DNA of 64,000 bases from Flavobacterium saccharophilum (GCF_900142735.1 NZ_FRBY01000001.1:558001-622000), one strand, 5' to 3'. Positions 42,901 to 51,381 are shown, counted from the stretch's first letter. Notes: a model not told the origin generated them from the sequence alone. Program-made: numbers and translations.

Positions 42901-43626
42901 TTGCTGATTTAAATTTTCCTGAATCGATTTGAGTTTTTCAGCAAAAAGGGTATTTTTCTCTGTTTCGCTCGAAGGAAGATTGGAAGTTATAAAAAGCAAT
43001 AATTTCTTTTTGTCTTTGGTCATGACAAAACCATTGTCCAGCGTAAAATCGTCGCCAACATTTAATTGCTGTAATTTTTTAAGAGCGATAAACGAAATCC
43101 CAAGTGGATCCTGTAAAATAAAATCTTTCGTAATAAATCCGGAAGGTGAAATAATTGATTTATAATTTCCCTGAACGGTTGCGGCAATACTGTCTTTTTG
43201 CAGTTTACTCTGAATAACTTCGTAATCTTTATTATCCAGGAAAAGAGGCAAATTGCCGTAAACAAAATCTATAGTTTGCTGAATATTTTCTTCGTCAATT
43301 TTTCCCTGAATTCCGGTTACATAAGGTTTGCAGGATTTGGAAACACTGTCTGAAAAAGCGGTTGCCATTTCTTTTATATCTTCATCAGAACCGTTTTTTT
43401 CTAGTTTGAAAATCACGGTTATTTTATCGGCAAAATTTAATTGTTTTAAAACTTTTGCCGTGACATCAGCCTTGTCGTTTGTCGGAATTAATTTCGTGAT
43501 ATCTTCTTCAAATTTAATTTGAGAAGCAAAAAAGCCAAATACAAATAGCATCAAAATAGCCAGTGCAACCGACAAAGATTTTCTTCGGTTAACAAACATA
43601 TGAATGGCGTAGAAATAGTGATGCAT
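39946..43626 (-). CDS. RND/MMPL exporter fused to a PlsC acyltransferase and a Rossmann-like tail
   Basis: A 1226-residue three-part protein. Residues 1 to about 830 form an RND/MMPL lipid exporter with two sets of membrane helices (around 13-32, 270-430 and 680-830) and two periplasmic loops. Next, a 1-acyl-glycerol-3-phosphate acyltransferase domain has NHSSFID at 899-905 (H-x4-D) and FPEGTR at 966-971. The tail from about 1066 is alpha/beta (KILHLASDHGQLDV, then IVLISDENYN), like a methyltransferase-type Rossmann fold without a clear SAM motif. It could esterify the polyene and flip it across the inner membrane. An inverted-repeat element lies upstream; the desaturase-like gene follows after 1 bp. 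Confidence 0.88.
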   Translation of the reverse strand: MHHYFYAIHMFVNRRKSLSVALAILMLFVFGFFASQIKFEEDITKLIPTNDKADVTAKVLKQLNFADKITVIFKLEKNGSDEDIKEMATAFSDSVSKSCKPYVTGIQGKIDEENIQQTIDFVYGNLPLFLDNKDYEVIQSKLQKDSIAATVQGNYKSIISPSGFITKDFILQDPLGISFIALKKLQQLNVGDDFTLDNGFVMTKDKKKLLLFITSNLPSSETEKNTLFAEKLKSIQENLNQQFKGKTSISYFGSALIAVANANQIKSDIVLTTTIAMITLMLILILFYRKVLIPLIIFLPTVFGALFAVAFLYFVKEQISAISLGIGSILLGITIDYSLHILTHYKHNSDIKTLYKDITMPVIMSSSTTAVAFLCLLFVKSDALNDLGIFAAVIVMASAFFSLLIVPHLYKPKENNFEHKKNLIDKLAHFSFHNNKILIGFCVLITIVCFFTYNNVGFNNDLSQLNFVPKEIKAAEKDLEESTSLTSKTIYVASYGKSMEEVLQNNSQLFSDLSKDRQQNKILNFSSVGGIMLSQKEQQQKIDNWNSFWDANKKQLLKSELIAEGSTLGFKPTTYSNFYDHLDFNFKPISAQQYLKIQALQLKEFVTEKNGFYTISTLVKVTPKQRDAFVKSASAKNNLIAIDRQQMNETFFSTLKTDFNSLVNYSFVAVILILFFFFRRIELVIVSCIPIALTGIVTAGIMGIFGIQMNIFSMIVCTLIFGHGVDFSIFMTSALQKEYSTGKNEIAIYRTSIILAVITTILGIGAMVFAQHPALRSISSVSLIGVFAALIITFIFYPILFKLFISNRSKKGNPPFVLRTFIHGIISFTYYGLGGILMSLFSFTIMPILPLKEKTKMKGFRYVISKFMKSVLYSSPFLRKKVINKFGENFEKPAIIIANHSSFIDILAMGMLSPKIIFLVNDWVYNSPIFGGTVRKAGFYPVSEGIEGGVEHLRQKVNEGYSLMIFPEGTRSDSNQIKRFHKGAFYLAEEFNLDILPIVIHGASEAIPKGDFVIHDSSLTVSILERISPDDLSFGKNYAERTKQLSSYFKAEFAKIRQELEGPEYFKKMLIHSYDYKEIEIINSVKSNLKTHLEIYYRLNRHLSAKAKILHLASDHGQLDVLLTLQEPQRKIHSYIADEEKSLVAKTNYFLKKRKITYLENLELALENQYDIVLISDENYNRAIEKIAAVTSSIILIDNSTLKPTLINFGFESVLEEDSIIVLKKN

Positions 43627-43644
43627 AATTATTATTTATTGTTT

Positions 43645-43805
43645 TTTTGCCACAGATTAAGAGATTAAATTGATTTAAAATCTTTGTCAGTTCGCCACGA
43701 ATTCACGAATTAGCTTAAAATAATTCGTGAATTGCTTCGCCAGTTCACTATCGCTCGGGTCGTGGCGAAAAAAAATCCTTTTTAATCCTTTAATCTGTGA
43801 CAAAA
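43645..43805. repeat. Nested inverted repeats with a 27-nt insert
   Basis: Outer arms 43645-43669 and 43781-43805 pair imperfectly (ccacagatta words). Inside, 43691-43712 pairs with a right arm split in two, 43721-43733 and 43761-43769. The piece between them, 43734-43760, is 27 nt long and contains actatcgctcggg. The undivided form of the same repeat occurs at 61357-61425, and a split form at 54393-54440. No U-run follows on either strand. Confidence 0.8.
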
Positions 43806-43817
43806 CTTTCCAGATTT

Positions 43818-44996
43818 TTATTCAATGCTTTTTTTGGTAAAAGCCGTTAAAAGCAAATAACTCAACAGACCAAAAAACAGCGCCGAAACGGATGCTAAAA
43901 TAAGACTTCCGACGATATATTGTGTTGCATTTTTTTGAATATCGTCAAGCGTGATAGAACTGTCTAAAATTAATGGGGCATCAGTAGACACAAAATAGCT
44001 TCCCATTTTTAATGAACCGTAGATGACAAAAGGAATGAAAGGCGGAAAACTCACATTGGAAGACAAATAAGCAATGACTTTATTAAGCTTAAACAAGGCA
44101 GCAAACGTAAAAAGCAAAATAGTCTGAAATCCCCAAAAAGGAGAAATCCCAATAAAAACACCCAAAGCAATGGCAGCCGATTTTTTAAAATTGGAATCCT
44201 TACTTTCTAAAATATCTTCAAGAAAGAATTTTTTAAAACCTTTTTTTTTTGCTCTTCTCAGAAAATCCCTTGGTTTGATATATAAAAGGGCATTGGTTAC
44301 CAAAACAGTATTTAAGATACTGATTCGGGTAAAATCCTGGAAGGGGCGAAAATGAGAAACACGTTCTGCCGGATCATACAAAACCTGAATTGGAATATTT
44401 TTTACTGTAATTCCTTTCCATGCAGATCGAACGATAACTTCAATTTCAAACTCAAATTTATTGGTATAAAATTTCTTCGGAATTAAATTTAAAGGATACA
44501 ATCGGAAACCGGATTGTGTGTCTTCCAATTTAATTCCGGTTTCAAATTTGAACCAGAAATTAGAAAATTTATTTCCGAAGCTGCTTTTCTTTGGCACATT
44601 TTCCTGTGTCATATTTCGGCTTCCAATCAATAAAGAATTCGGTTCTTTTTGAATTTCTTCAATAAAACTAGGAATATCAGAAGCAAAATGCTGTCCGTCA
44701 GAATCGATCGTAATGGCATATTCAAATTTCATTTCGATCGCTTTTCGAAATCCATTTCTAAGCGCACGGCCTTTTCCTAAATTGTTAGGATGATGAATTT
44801 GCGTAAGCTGTGAATAGGATTGTAAAATTTCGAAAGTTTCGTCTGTCGATCCGTCGTTAACGATAATCACATTTGGAGTGAAATCTAAAACGGAATCCAA
44901 TACTTTTCGCAGCGTTTTGTGATTATTGTACGTTGGTACAATAACACAAAAGGAAGTTGAATTTAAAAGCTCTTGCTGTGACAAAGTAGGTTTCAT
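43818..44996 (-). CDS. Family 2 glycosyltransferase with DUF2062 carboxyl domain
   Basis: A 392-residue protein: a GT-A glycosyltransferase (about 15-230) with VPTYNNHKTL, IVNDGSTDET and the DxD-like TIDSDGQ, close to dolichol-phosphate/undecaprenyl-phosphate sugar transferases, and then DUF2062 (about 255-390) with three to four membrane helices, starting at AIALGVFIGISPFWGF. Proteins of this layout are frequent in aryl polyene and flexirubin clusters, where they are suspected of modifying the lipid carrier of the polyene. The following 43.7-kb repeat separates it from the RND fusion. Confidence 0.88.
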   Translation of the reverse strand: MKPTLSQQELLNSTSFCVIVPTYNNHKTLRKVLDSVLDFTPNVIIVNDGSTDETFEILQSYSQLTQIHHPNNLGKGRALRNGFRKAIEMKFEYAITIDSDGQHFASDIPSFIEEIQKEPNSLLIGSRNMTQENVPKKSSFGNKFSNFWFKFETGIKLEDTQSGFRLYPLNLIPKKFYTNKFEFEIEVIVRSAWKGITVKNIPIQVLYDPAERVSHFRPFQDFTRISILNTVLVTNALLYIKPRDFLRRAKKKGFKKFFLEDILESKDSNFKKSAAIALGVFIGISPFWGFQTILLFTFAALFKLNKVIAYLSSNVSFPPFIPFVIYGSLKMGSYFVSTDAPLILDSSITLDDIQKNATQYIVGSLILASVSALFFGLLSYLLLTAFTKKSIE

Positions 44997-45014
44997 TTTG
45001 AAGTTTTGCTTTGC

Positions 45015-45500
45015 TTACTTAACGAATTGTTTTTCTTTTTCAGAGAAACTTTTCGATTGTAAAATAAAGTCTTTTAGGTACTCTTTCAAAGCGTTATTTT
45101 GCTCAGCATAATGATCTGTAATATACTTTTTGTCTTCTTTAATATTCTTTTTGTAACCCGTAATTCCAGGAACATTTTCCTGAATGCTCAAGCGGATCAA
45201 TCTCAATTCAATATTATTTGATTCGCTTTTGATGGTTGATTCAAGCAATTTTGCACCTTCTTTAAAACGAGCAATTTTGTCATTTAATTTTTTTTCAAAC
45301 TTAGAATCCAATAAAATGGAAGCCGCTTTATAAGCCACTAAAGTTTTATCATCATTGTTAGAAACGTCAGCCAGTTTTGCTGAAAATTCCTTAGCATTAC
45401 TTTCTGATTTCGTAACGCCGGTATACATTTTCCTGATAGCAGCCAAATCTGGCGTACCAGCAAAATTAACCCATAAAAGTAATGTTAATAGCAGTTTCAT
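45015..45500 (-). CDS. Small periplasmic helical protein of unknown function
   Basis: A 161-residue protein with a probable signal peptide (MKLLLTLLLWVNFAG) and an all-helical, charged mature part. No catalytic motif is visible. It overlaps the upstream dehydratase-like gene by 4 bp and ends 18 bp before the glycosyltransferase, so it belongs to the operon. I know homologues only as hypothetical proteins in flexirubin-type clusters. Confidence 0.75.
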   Translation of the reverse strand: MKLLLTLLLWVNFAGTPDLAAIRKMYTGVTKSESNAKEFSAKLADVSNNDDKTLVAYKAASILLDSKFEKKLNDKIARFKEGAKLLESTIKSESNNIELRLIRLSIQENVPGITGYKKNIKEDKKYITDHYAEQNNALKEYLKDFILQSKSFSEKEKQFVK

Positions 45501-45874
45501 AGCTCCAGTTTTTTATAGACGTTGCTCAGTTTCAAAGCAACAGTCTCGTTAAAATAAGTGGTGTTTTTTACTTTCACCAAATTATCTTCAGTCCTTGTAA
45601 TATCAAGTTCTAAGCGCAATTCCGGATTATTTTCCGGATTAATAAGCGCCATGAATTTTACGTTGGCAAGTGTCTGAATCATTAAAGTACTTTCGGTAAT
45701 TTTCTCCGTAAGTTCCTTAATAATCTGAATCATGCAAACCCCTGGCATAATCGGGTTTCCCGGAAAATGGCCTTTGAAAACTTCGTGTTTCTCATTGACC
45801 AAAATCGTAATCGTATATTTAGAATCGCTTGTTTTTTCTTCCGAAAGAACTTTGTAAAAATCTTTTAAAACCAT
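45497..45874 (-). CDS. Hotdog-fold 3-hydroxyacyl-ACP dehydratase-like protein (ApeI/FabA-like)
   Basis: A 125-residue single hotdog domain. The motif FKGHFPGNPIMPGV (residues 30-43 from this start) is that of FabA/FabZ/ApeI dehydratases, with the catalytic His before FPG; the usual acid residue on the following helix is not obvious (CMIQIIKELTE). It probably dehydrates 3-hydroxyacyl-ACP during polyene growth. A longer frame starts at 45901, but that would overlap the outer membrane protein gene by 23 bp; the Met at 45874 leaves a 4-bp gap and fits family length better. Confidence 0.84.
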   Translation of the reverse strand: MVLKDFYKVLSEEKTSDSKYTITILVNEKHEVFKGHFPGNPIMPGVCMIQIIKELTEKITESTLMIQTLANVKFMALINPENNPELRLELDITRTEDNLVKVKNTTYFNETVALKLSNVYKKLEL

Positions 45875-45878
45875 TTTT

Positions 45879-46490
45879 TTATTTTTTTCCTCCAAAGGCA
45901 TAAGAAAGTCCTAATTGGAAATTGACATTAGTATTATAACTTCCAAATAAATAATCATTTCGGTCATTATAATAAGAACTATCAAATACATCTAATATCC
46001 CTTTTTTTAGTCTGGCTTCAAACGTAAGACCTGAAGGCAAACGATAAGCAATACCACTAATAAGGGTTAAGTCATTATACATTTCTACTTTGTCTAAATT
46101 ATCATTTACAAGAACATCAACCGCAGGTCCAAATTGTATTTGAATTCCAGGTCCAAATGTCAATTTATTAAGAAGCGTAAAGGATAAATAACCCAATTGC
46201 AAATCACGAAATTTTACTAGTTCGGTTTGCGTATTATCATTAAAATAATAGCCCACATTATTAGATCCTTGTCTACTATAGGTTATTTCAGGCTGAAGCC
46301 CATATATTTTCGTAATATTTATTTCTCCAAATGCACCAACATAAAAATCAGTTTTATAACTGGAACGCGTTTCTGAAATAGTTGAAAACGAAAAACCTCC
46401 TCTTAAACCTGGTTTAAAAGAAGTTTGTGCCTGCCCTTTCTGGAATCCCAAAAATGCTATTGCAACGATTAATAAATTTCTATATTTCAA
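45879..46490 (-). CDS. Outer membrane beta-barrel protein (PorT-like)
   Basis: A 203-residue protein with signal peptide MKYRNLLIVAIAFLGFQKG (cleavage before QTSF) and amphipathic beta strands typical of the small eight-stranded barrel family in Bacteroidota (porin/PorT-like). The carboxyl end LGLSYAFGGKK has the terminal strand pattern. It is a paralogue of the next gene upstream: both share ITYSRQGSN and LTFEAR...KG(I/L)(I/L)D. It may provide an outer-membrane site for the pigment or just be a passenger; the first is inference. Confidence 0.86.
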   Translation of the reverse strand: MKYRNLLIVAIAFLGFQKGQAQTSFKPGLRGGFSFSTISETRSSYKTDFYVGAFGEINITKIYGLQPEITYSRQGSNNVGYYFNDNTQTELVKFRDLQLGYLSFTLLNKLTFGPGIQIQFGPAVDVLVNDNLDKVEMYNDLTLISGIAYRLPSGLTFEARLKKGILDVFDSSYYNDRNDYLFGSYNTNVNFQLGLSYAFGGKK

Positions 46491-46494
46491 GGTC

Positions 46495-47097
46495 TTATTT
46501 TACTTTAAAAGTATAGCTGATACCAAACTGCAATACCTGATTTAAAATAACCTGATCATAATAATAGTCATCATAATCAATACCATCGTAACCGTAAATA
46601 TCGATTAATCCTTGTTTGAATCGAGCTTCAAACGTTAATCCGTTTGGCAAACTATAACCAATTCCACCAACAAAAGAGAAATCGGTACCAATCGGGTCAT
46701 ATCCGTATCGGCCAAAATTGTCATCTGTTTTTATGTCCAATGACGGGCCTGCTAATACATGAAAACCTTGTCCTCCGAAGTTAAACTTTGCAACAGCGCC
46801 AAGCGTTACATAATTTAATTCATATTTTACATCTTGAGTGGGAGCACCCAAATAATATTCACGTCCGTTGGAACCTTGTCTTGAATACGTTATTTCCGGC
46901 TGAAGCGTAAAATATTTATTGAATTTGATTTCGACTAAACCACCCACATAAAAATCTGATTTCATACTGTTATCATCAATATTCGTTAAGGTTGAAAGAT
47001 TCAAACCGCCACGAATTCCCGGACTAACTTTCATTTGGGCTTGCGAAGTTGTAAGTCCAATAAATAAAACGAATGCAATTAAGGTTATTTTTTTCAT
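46495..47097 (-). CDS. Outer membrane beta-barrel protein (paralogue of the adjacent gene)
   Basis: A 200-residue secreted barrel, signal peptide MKKITLIAFVLFIGLTTSQA followed by QMKVSPGIRGGLNLSTL. Shared blocks with the downstream gene (PEITYSRQGSN; LPNGLTFEARFKQG) show a tandem duplication. The gene pair is 4 bp apart. Function unknown, but its place between a LolA-like/lipoprotein pair and dehydratase-like gene suggests delivery or anchoring of the pigment in the outer membrane. Confidence 0.86.
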   Translation of the reverse strand: MKKITLIAFVLFIGLTTSQAQMKVSPGIRGGLNLSTLTNIDDNSMKSDFYVGGLVEIKFNKYFTLQPEITYSRQGSNGREYYLGAPTQDVKYELNYVTLGAVAKFNFGGQGFHVLAGPSLDIKTDDNFGRYGYDPIGTDFSFVGGIGYSLPNGLTFEARFKQGLIDIYGYDGIDYDDYYYDQVILNQVLQFGISYTFKVK

Positions 47098-47124
47098 TTG
47101 GTTTAGTTTAGGTTAATGTGAATT

Positions 47125-47760
47125 TTACTCTGATTTAAAATAATTTAGCTCAATTCTCAATTTGATATTCTGATGTAAAATGACAACTTTTTTGGCAAAA
47201 ATATCGTTTTCTAAAGTAAAAGTAATTGTTATTTTTTCTTTTGTTTTAGAAGAGCGAACAAGCTTTTCTAATTTCTGTTCTTTTTTGGAGACGAAAAGAT
47301 AGTTATCACGATTCCCGTCTGCCGATTTATAAATGTTATCCGATTCGTTTTCGAATTGTTCCTGAATCAGGTATTCTTTTTTAAGAAGCAATCTAAAATC
47401 TTCTTTCAATGTATTGATCAGGATTTTTTTATCTAATTCTGATACGATTGAATTGACTTTAAAAGTCGTGTCAGAAATCTCAAAATCGAACAATTTGTTA
47501 CCGAATTCGGTTGTAAAAACTACCCGATGTGTGGTGTCATTTATTTTCTTGGCAATAAAAATTCCAGACATTTCATGACCGTAAACCGTGATGTTGGTTT
47601 TGTAAACATAATCGGTTTTGGGTTCAGCAAAATAAGGAATTTCATAGGACGTTTTGTCTAATTTTTTAGGCGTATAATTTTTAGTGACAGAGCCACAAGA
47701 AACCAAAACAATTGCGAGAAAGCAATTAATTAGTAAAAACTGAATCGTCGATTTTTGCAT
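47125..47760 (-). CDS. Lipoprotein of unknown function, paired with the LolA-like protein
   Basis: A 211-residue lipoprotein (signal ending VLVSC, Cys22) with a beta-rich body (IPYFAEPKTDYVYKTNITVYG, HRVVFTTEFGNKLFDFEI). The beta-rich character and the genetic link to a LolA-like gene suggest a LolB-like partner, but motif-level proof is absent. Its first 35 bp overlap the end of the LolA-like gene in another frame, so translation is probably coupled. Confidence 0.78.
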   Translation of the reverse strand: MQKSTIQFLLINCFLAIVLVSCGSVTKNYTPKKLDKTSYEIPYFAEPKTDYVYKTNITVYGHEMSGIFIAKKINDTTHRVVFTTEFGNKLFDFEISDTTFKVNSIVSELDKKILINTLKEDFRLLLKKEYLIQEQFENESDNIYKSADGNRDNYLFVSKKEQKLEKLVRSSKTKEKITITFTLENDIFAKKVVILHQNIKLRIELNYFKSE

Positions 47761-48358
47761 TGATCACTTTATTTTTAAGTACAATTCTAGTATAATCTTC
47801 AGATGATTCTAAAAGTTTTACCTGAACCACTGTTGCTTCTTCTTTATCGAAAGTCAGTTCGATTTGTTTGATGTATTTTTTCAGCGTTGCATCTTTCGGA
47901 ATAAATTTCGCAATATTTTGCCCTTTCGATTTGAAGTACGAAATCGCAAATTCTTTATCATCAAACATATTACCGCTCACGCTTCCAACAATTAATTTAT
48001 TGATGCGTCCAAAGATTTTGCTGTTACCAATATCAACTGCACTTTTCTTTCCTTCGTCATTAATCAGGATTTTACCATTTTTAAAAACGATACTGTAATT
48101 GTATGGTTTTTTGTATTGCCATTGTAAAAGATTCGGCTCCTTAAAAATCATTTTTCCAGATGTTTCAATGTCTTTGGATAAGAAATCCATATGTTTATAT
48201 TGAACGAAATCAGTACTTAAGGTTTTTATTTTTTTGGCAACCACATTTACATCTTGTTTAAAAGAAGCAATTTCTGCATCGGTCATTTTTTGTTCCTGCG
48301 AAAACAAATTGGTGCTGAAAATAATAGAAAAAAGGAGTATATAAATTTTAGTTTTCAT
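47726..48358 (-). CDS. LolA-like outer membrane lipid carrier
   Basis: A 210-residue periplasmic protein with signal peptide MKTKIYILLFSIIFSTNLFS and the LolA half-barrel pattern: TDFVQYKHMDFLSKDIETSG, MIFKEPNLLQWQYKKPYNYS and FDKEEATVVQVKLLE. Housekeeping LolA carries lipoproteins; copies inside aryl polyene clusters probably carry the polyene lipid to the outer membrane instead. It overlaps the deacetylase gene by 11 bp and the lipoprotein gene by 35 bp. Confidence 0.87.
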   Translation of the reverse strand: MKTKIYILLFSIIFSTNLFSQEQKMTDAEIASFKQDVNVVAKKIKTLSTDFVQYKHMDFLSKDIETSGKMIFKEPNLLQWQYKKPYNYSIVFKNGKILINDEGKKSAVDIGNSKIFGRINKLIVGSVSGNMFDDKEFAISYFKSKGQNIAKFIPKDATLKKYIKQIELTFDKEEATVVQVKLLESSEDYTRIVLKNKVINAKIDDSVFTN

Positions 48359-49124
48359 AAGCTTTAAGATTCAAAAGTTCTTCCACAGAAATCACTTCAT
48401 AGTTATTTTGCTGTAAAAATTGCAAAAACTGTTCCAATACTAAAACAGAGTGTAATCCCGTATCGTGCAAAAGTACGATTCCGCCGGGAGAAACGCGCTT
48501 TATTATGCGATTGAAAATTAAATTTTGGTCTTTTGTTCCGCCGTCAAGCGAACGAATATTCCAGCCAATTACTTTGTGTCCGGTAGTTTTTAAAGCCCTG
48601 CGAATCGAAGGCGTGGTAACTCCGTAAGGCGGACGAAAAAAGTTTATTTTTTTTGAAGTGTATTTTTCAAGAAGTTCGTCTGTTTTCTGAATTTCTTCCT
48701 TGATTGTTGCGGCATTATAAAAATCAAAAAACTTCGAATGGTTATAAGAGTGATTTCCTACCAGATGACCTTCAGCAATAATTTTTTTGATGATTTCAGG
48801 ATGCTTTTCAACGTTTTTTCCAATGCAGAAAAAAGTCGCTTTGGCATTGTATTTTTTTAGAAGATCCAAAACTTCCAAAGTAAAAATACTTGGTCCGTCA
48901 TCAAAAGTAAGGGCAATTTTTTTTTCTGTTTCCGATGGATTATGGCAGAACGCTTTTACGTGATAATTTGAAGAAATTCGAGCAGAACCAAAAGCATTTA
49001 TCCCGATCCAGATTAAAATTACTCCGAAAAACCACAGTAAATTTATTGCTGTATAGAGATTCAGAAGAAACAATAAAAGCAATAAAAAAATAAAAAACAG
49101 AGATATGTTTTTATGCGTTATCAT
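48348..49124 (-). CDS. Polysaccharide deacetylase (NodB-like), membrane anchored
   Basis: A 258-residue protein with two amino-terminal membrane helices (about 7-24 and 28-46) and a NodB domain. Motifs: TFDDGPSIFTLEVL (catalytic Asp-Asp), GNHSYNHSKF (metal ligands H-x3-H) and FFRPPYGVTTP; the late LLHDTGLHSV provides the catalytic His. It would remove an N- or O-acetyl group from a sugar, perhaps that added by the GT2/DUF2062 protein. It overlaps the ketosynthase-like gene upstream by 4 bp. Confidence 0.89.
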   Translation of the reverse strand: MITHKNISLFFIFLLLLLFLLNLYTAINLLWFFGVILIWIGINAFGSARISSNYHVKAFCHNPSETEKKIALTFDDGPSIFTLEVLDLLKKYNAKATFFCIGKNVEKHPEIIKKIIAEGHLVGNHSYNHSKFFDFYNAATIKEEIQKTDELLEKYTSKKINFFRPPYGVTTPSIRRALKTTGHKVIGWNIRSLDGGTKDQNLIFNRIIKRVSPGGIVLLHDTGLHSVLVLEQFLQFLQQNNYEVISVEELLNLKAYEN

Positions 49125-50185
49125 TTTGAAAGTAACGTAAAACTATGATTTTTTCCATTTACCTGATTGTACAATAAAATGATATTGTAAACAGGTTTTG
49201 TAACCGAATTTACTTTTACGATTTCTGGAATGTCCTGCGTTTTTATAATTTTGGATGCCATCCACAAAGCAAAAGCCGAAGCTGTATCATACTCTCCGCT
49301 TAAATGTTTATAGTACAATTGAGGTGTTTTTGCGAAAGCATTTTCAGCCAGATTTTTGTAATAAACATCAGATTCGATATTTCCACCAAAACCTAAGACA
49401 ACGGCATCAACATCTGAAATTTCTAAATTATTGACCTTTAAAAAAGTAATTAGTTCCGATTCAATTTCGTTTTCTTCCAGTGTATTTCTGATTTCAACAT
49501 CCAGAATTTCAGCATAAGTCGAATCTTTTCTTTCATTTTCTAAAACAAAAAAACTGGCGCCTTCGCCATAAACAACTCCTGTTGAGGTTGTATTTAAAAT
49601 ATTAGATGGAAGATCATTTTCTTTTTTGATTCTTCCGGCCAATTTGAAAAGAGACAAAGTATATTCGCCGTTTTCATCAACTCCTCCAACTAAAATCGAA
49701 TTGGCTTCATTTTCTTCAATCTGCATTTTAGCATCCAAAAGTGCTGACTCAAAAGAAACCGCTCCGTTTACATACGTAAAATTATAACCTTTACATTGTA
49801 AGGACAAAGCAATTTGCGCGCCAACCGTATTGTGTGTGGATTGAATAAAAGATGTTGGCGTTAAAAATTCTTCATTATTATCTAGAATGTTTTTCAGGAA
49901 TTTTTCAGAATCTTCAATGCAGCCCAAACCTGTTCCGGTAATAATGGCGTCTACATTTTCGACGTTCGCATCTTTCATGGCCAGGGCCGAAGCTACGATT
50001 CCGTTTTTTACTCCTTTTGCCATTCGTCTTGCTGCCGCAGGAGAAATGTAATCTTTGTAAACCGGAGACACAATTGAAAGAACCGTTTCGGTTGTATTAA
50101 CGACTGCTTCTTCTAAAAAAACAGTATCAAATGTTTTTTGAGTCGAAATACAGCCTACTCCATTTATATATGTTTTTTTTGTCAT
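49121..50185 (-). CDS. Ketosynthase-like protein lacking catalytic residues (chain-length-factor type)
   Basis: A 354-residue thiolase-fold protein. Where active KAS enzymes have a TACSS nucleophile, this has VNGAVSFESAL, so the catalytic Cys is missing; the KxxGH His site reads KHLSGEYDTASA, so that His is lost as well. Such subunits pair with an active KS and set chain length. Its partner is almost certainly the KS gene directly upstream, with which it shares a one-base overlap (50185). Confidence 0.87.
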   Translation of the reverse strand: MTKKTYINGVGCISTQKTFDTVFLEEAVVNTTETVLSIVSPVYKDYISPAAARRMAKGVKNGIVASALAMKDANVENVDAIITGTGLGCIEDSEKFLKNILDNNEEFLTPTSFIQSTHNTVGAQIALSLQCKGYNFTYVNGAVSFESALLDAKMQIEENEANSILVGGVDENGEYTLSLFKLAGRIKKENDLPSNILNTTSTGVVYGEGASFFVLENERKDSTYAEILDVEIRNTLEENEIESELITFLKVNNLEISDVDAVVLGFGGNIESDVYYKNLAENAFAKTPQLYYKHLSGEYDTASAFALWMASKIIKTQDIPEIVKVNSVTKPVYNIILLYNQVNGKNHSFTLLSK

Positions 50186-51381
50186 TAGCTTTTAGAAAAT
50201 ATAAGGGTTGAACAATTTCCTCCAAAACCGAAAGAGTTAGATAAAACGTGTTCGATATTTTTCATTTTTAAGGAAGTCTGTGGTTGCAGTTCAAATTCTT
50301 CCATCGGAATTTCGAAATTCAAATTCGGATAAACCACACTATTCTGAATCGCCAAAACACTGTAAACAGCTTCAATAGCAGCTGCTGCCGCTAATGTATG
50401 TCCGGTAAAAGGTTTAGTCGAACTGAAATCAGGCACTTTTCCATCTTCATAAATTCGGAGTAAAGCTCTTCCTTCAGATAAATCATTATTGGGAGTTGCC
50501 GTTCCGTGAACGTTGATATAGTCAATTTCAGAAGGTTGTAAACCCGAAACTTCAAAAGCTTTTTTCATCGCCAAATAAGCGCCGTCTCCATTTTCTGAAG
50601 AAGCAGTTTGGTGAAAAGCGTCGTTTGCATTTCCGTAACCGGAAACTCTGGCCAATACTTTTTTGTTGTATTTTTCAACCATTTCATCTGATTCTAAAAC
50701 TAGAAAAGCAGCAGCTTCGCCCAAGTTCAATCCTTTTCTGGTATTGTCAAAAGGTTTGTTGTAATCGTCAGATAAAATCATCAAAGTCTTAAATCCGTTG
50801 ATCGTGAATTTTGCCAAAGCATCAGTTCCGCCCACAATAACACGATCTAATTTTCCGGTTTTGATCAAACGCGCGCCCAGCATAATAGAGTTCGCTGCCG
50901 ATGAACAGGCTGTACTTATGGTTGTAACCATTCCTTTTAAACCTAATTCTGAAGCGATTTTTTCAGCAACGTCGCCACCGTCATGACAGGAAATGTATTT
51001 TACAAGATCCGGATTTTCGAAATAATCGTAATAATGCTTTTCAGTCATATCCATTCCGCCCACGCTTGTAGCCGAAATCAATCCGGTTCTAAATTCGTTT
51101 ATCAAGGTAATTCCGGCATTTTCAACCGCTTGTTTTGCTGCCAAAGTTCCGATCATCGCCGTTCTCGAAAAATTATTATTTTCAGAAAGCTGTAATTCGG
51201 AAACCAATTCTTCGTTGGTTTTTTTGATCTCGCCAACTTTAATCACATCAGCATGAACAGTCGGAATATTTTGGATTTTGGAAATACCAATTTTATTTTC
51301 GATCAACGAAATATAATTTTCTTCGACTGAATTTCCAATCGAAGAGATAATTCCCATTCCGGTTATTGCGACACCTTTCAT
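50185..51381 (-). CDS. Beta-ketoacyl-ACP synthase (KAS I/II type), active KS of the polyene
   Basis: A 398-residue condensing enzyme. The nucleophile is Cys159 in TACSSAANS, the first catalytic His is in INVHGTATPNND, and the second in PFTGHTLAAAAAIEA. It begins MKGVAITGMGIISSIG, the usual amino end of the family. It condenses malonyl-ACP with the growing acyl chain; with the Cys-less partner encoded next it probably forms the KS-CLF pair that builds the aryl polyene. A 146-bp gap with an inverted repeat lies upstream. Confidence 0.92.
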   Translation of the reverse strand: MKGVAITGMGIISSIGNSVEENYISLIENKIGISKIQNIPTVHADVIKVGEIKKTNEELVSELQLSENNNFSRTAMIGTLAAKQAVENAGITLINEFRTGLISATSVGGMDMTEKHYYDYFENPDLVKYISCHDGGDVAEKIASELGLKGMVTTISTACSSAANSIMLGARLIKTGKLDRVIVGGTDALAKFTINGFKTLMILSDDYNKPFDNTRKGLNLGEAAAFLVLESDEMVEKYNKKVLARVSGYGNANDAFHQTASSENGDGAYLAMKKAFEVSGLQPSEIDYINVHGTATPNNDLSEGRALLRIYEDGKVPDFSSTKPFTGHTLAAAAAIEAVYSVLAIQNSVVYPNLNFEIPMEEFELQPQTSLKMKNIEHVLSNSFGFGGNCSTLIFSKS

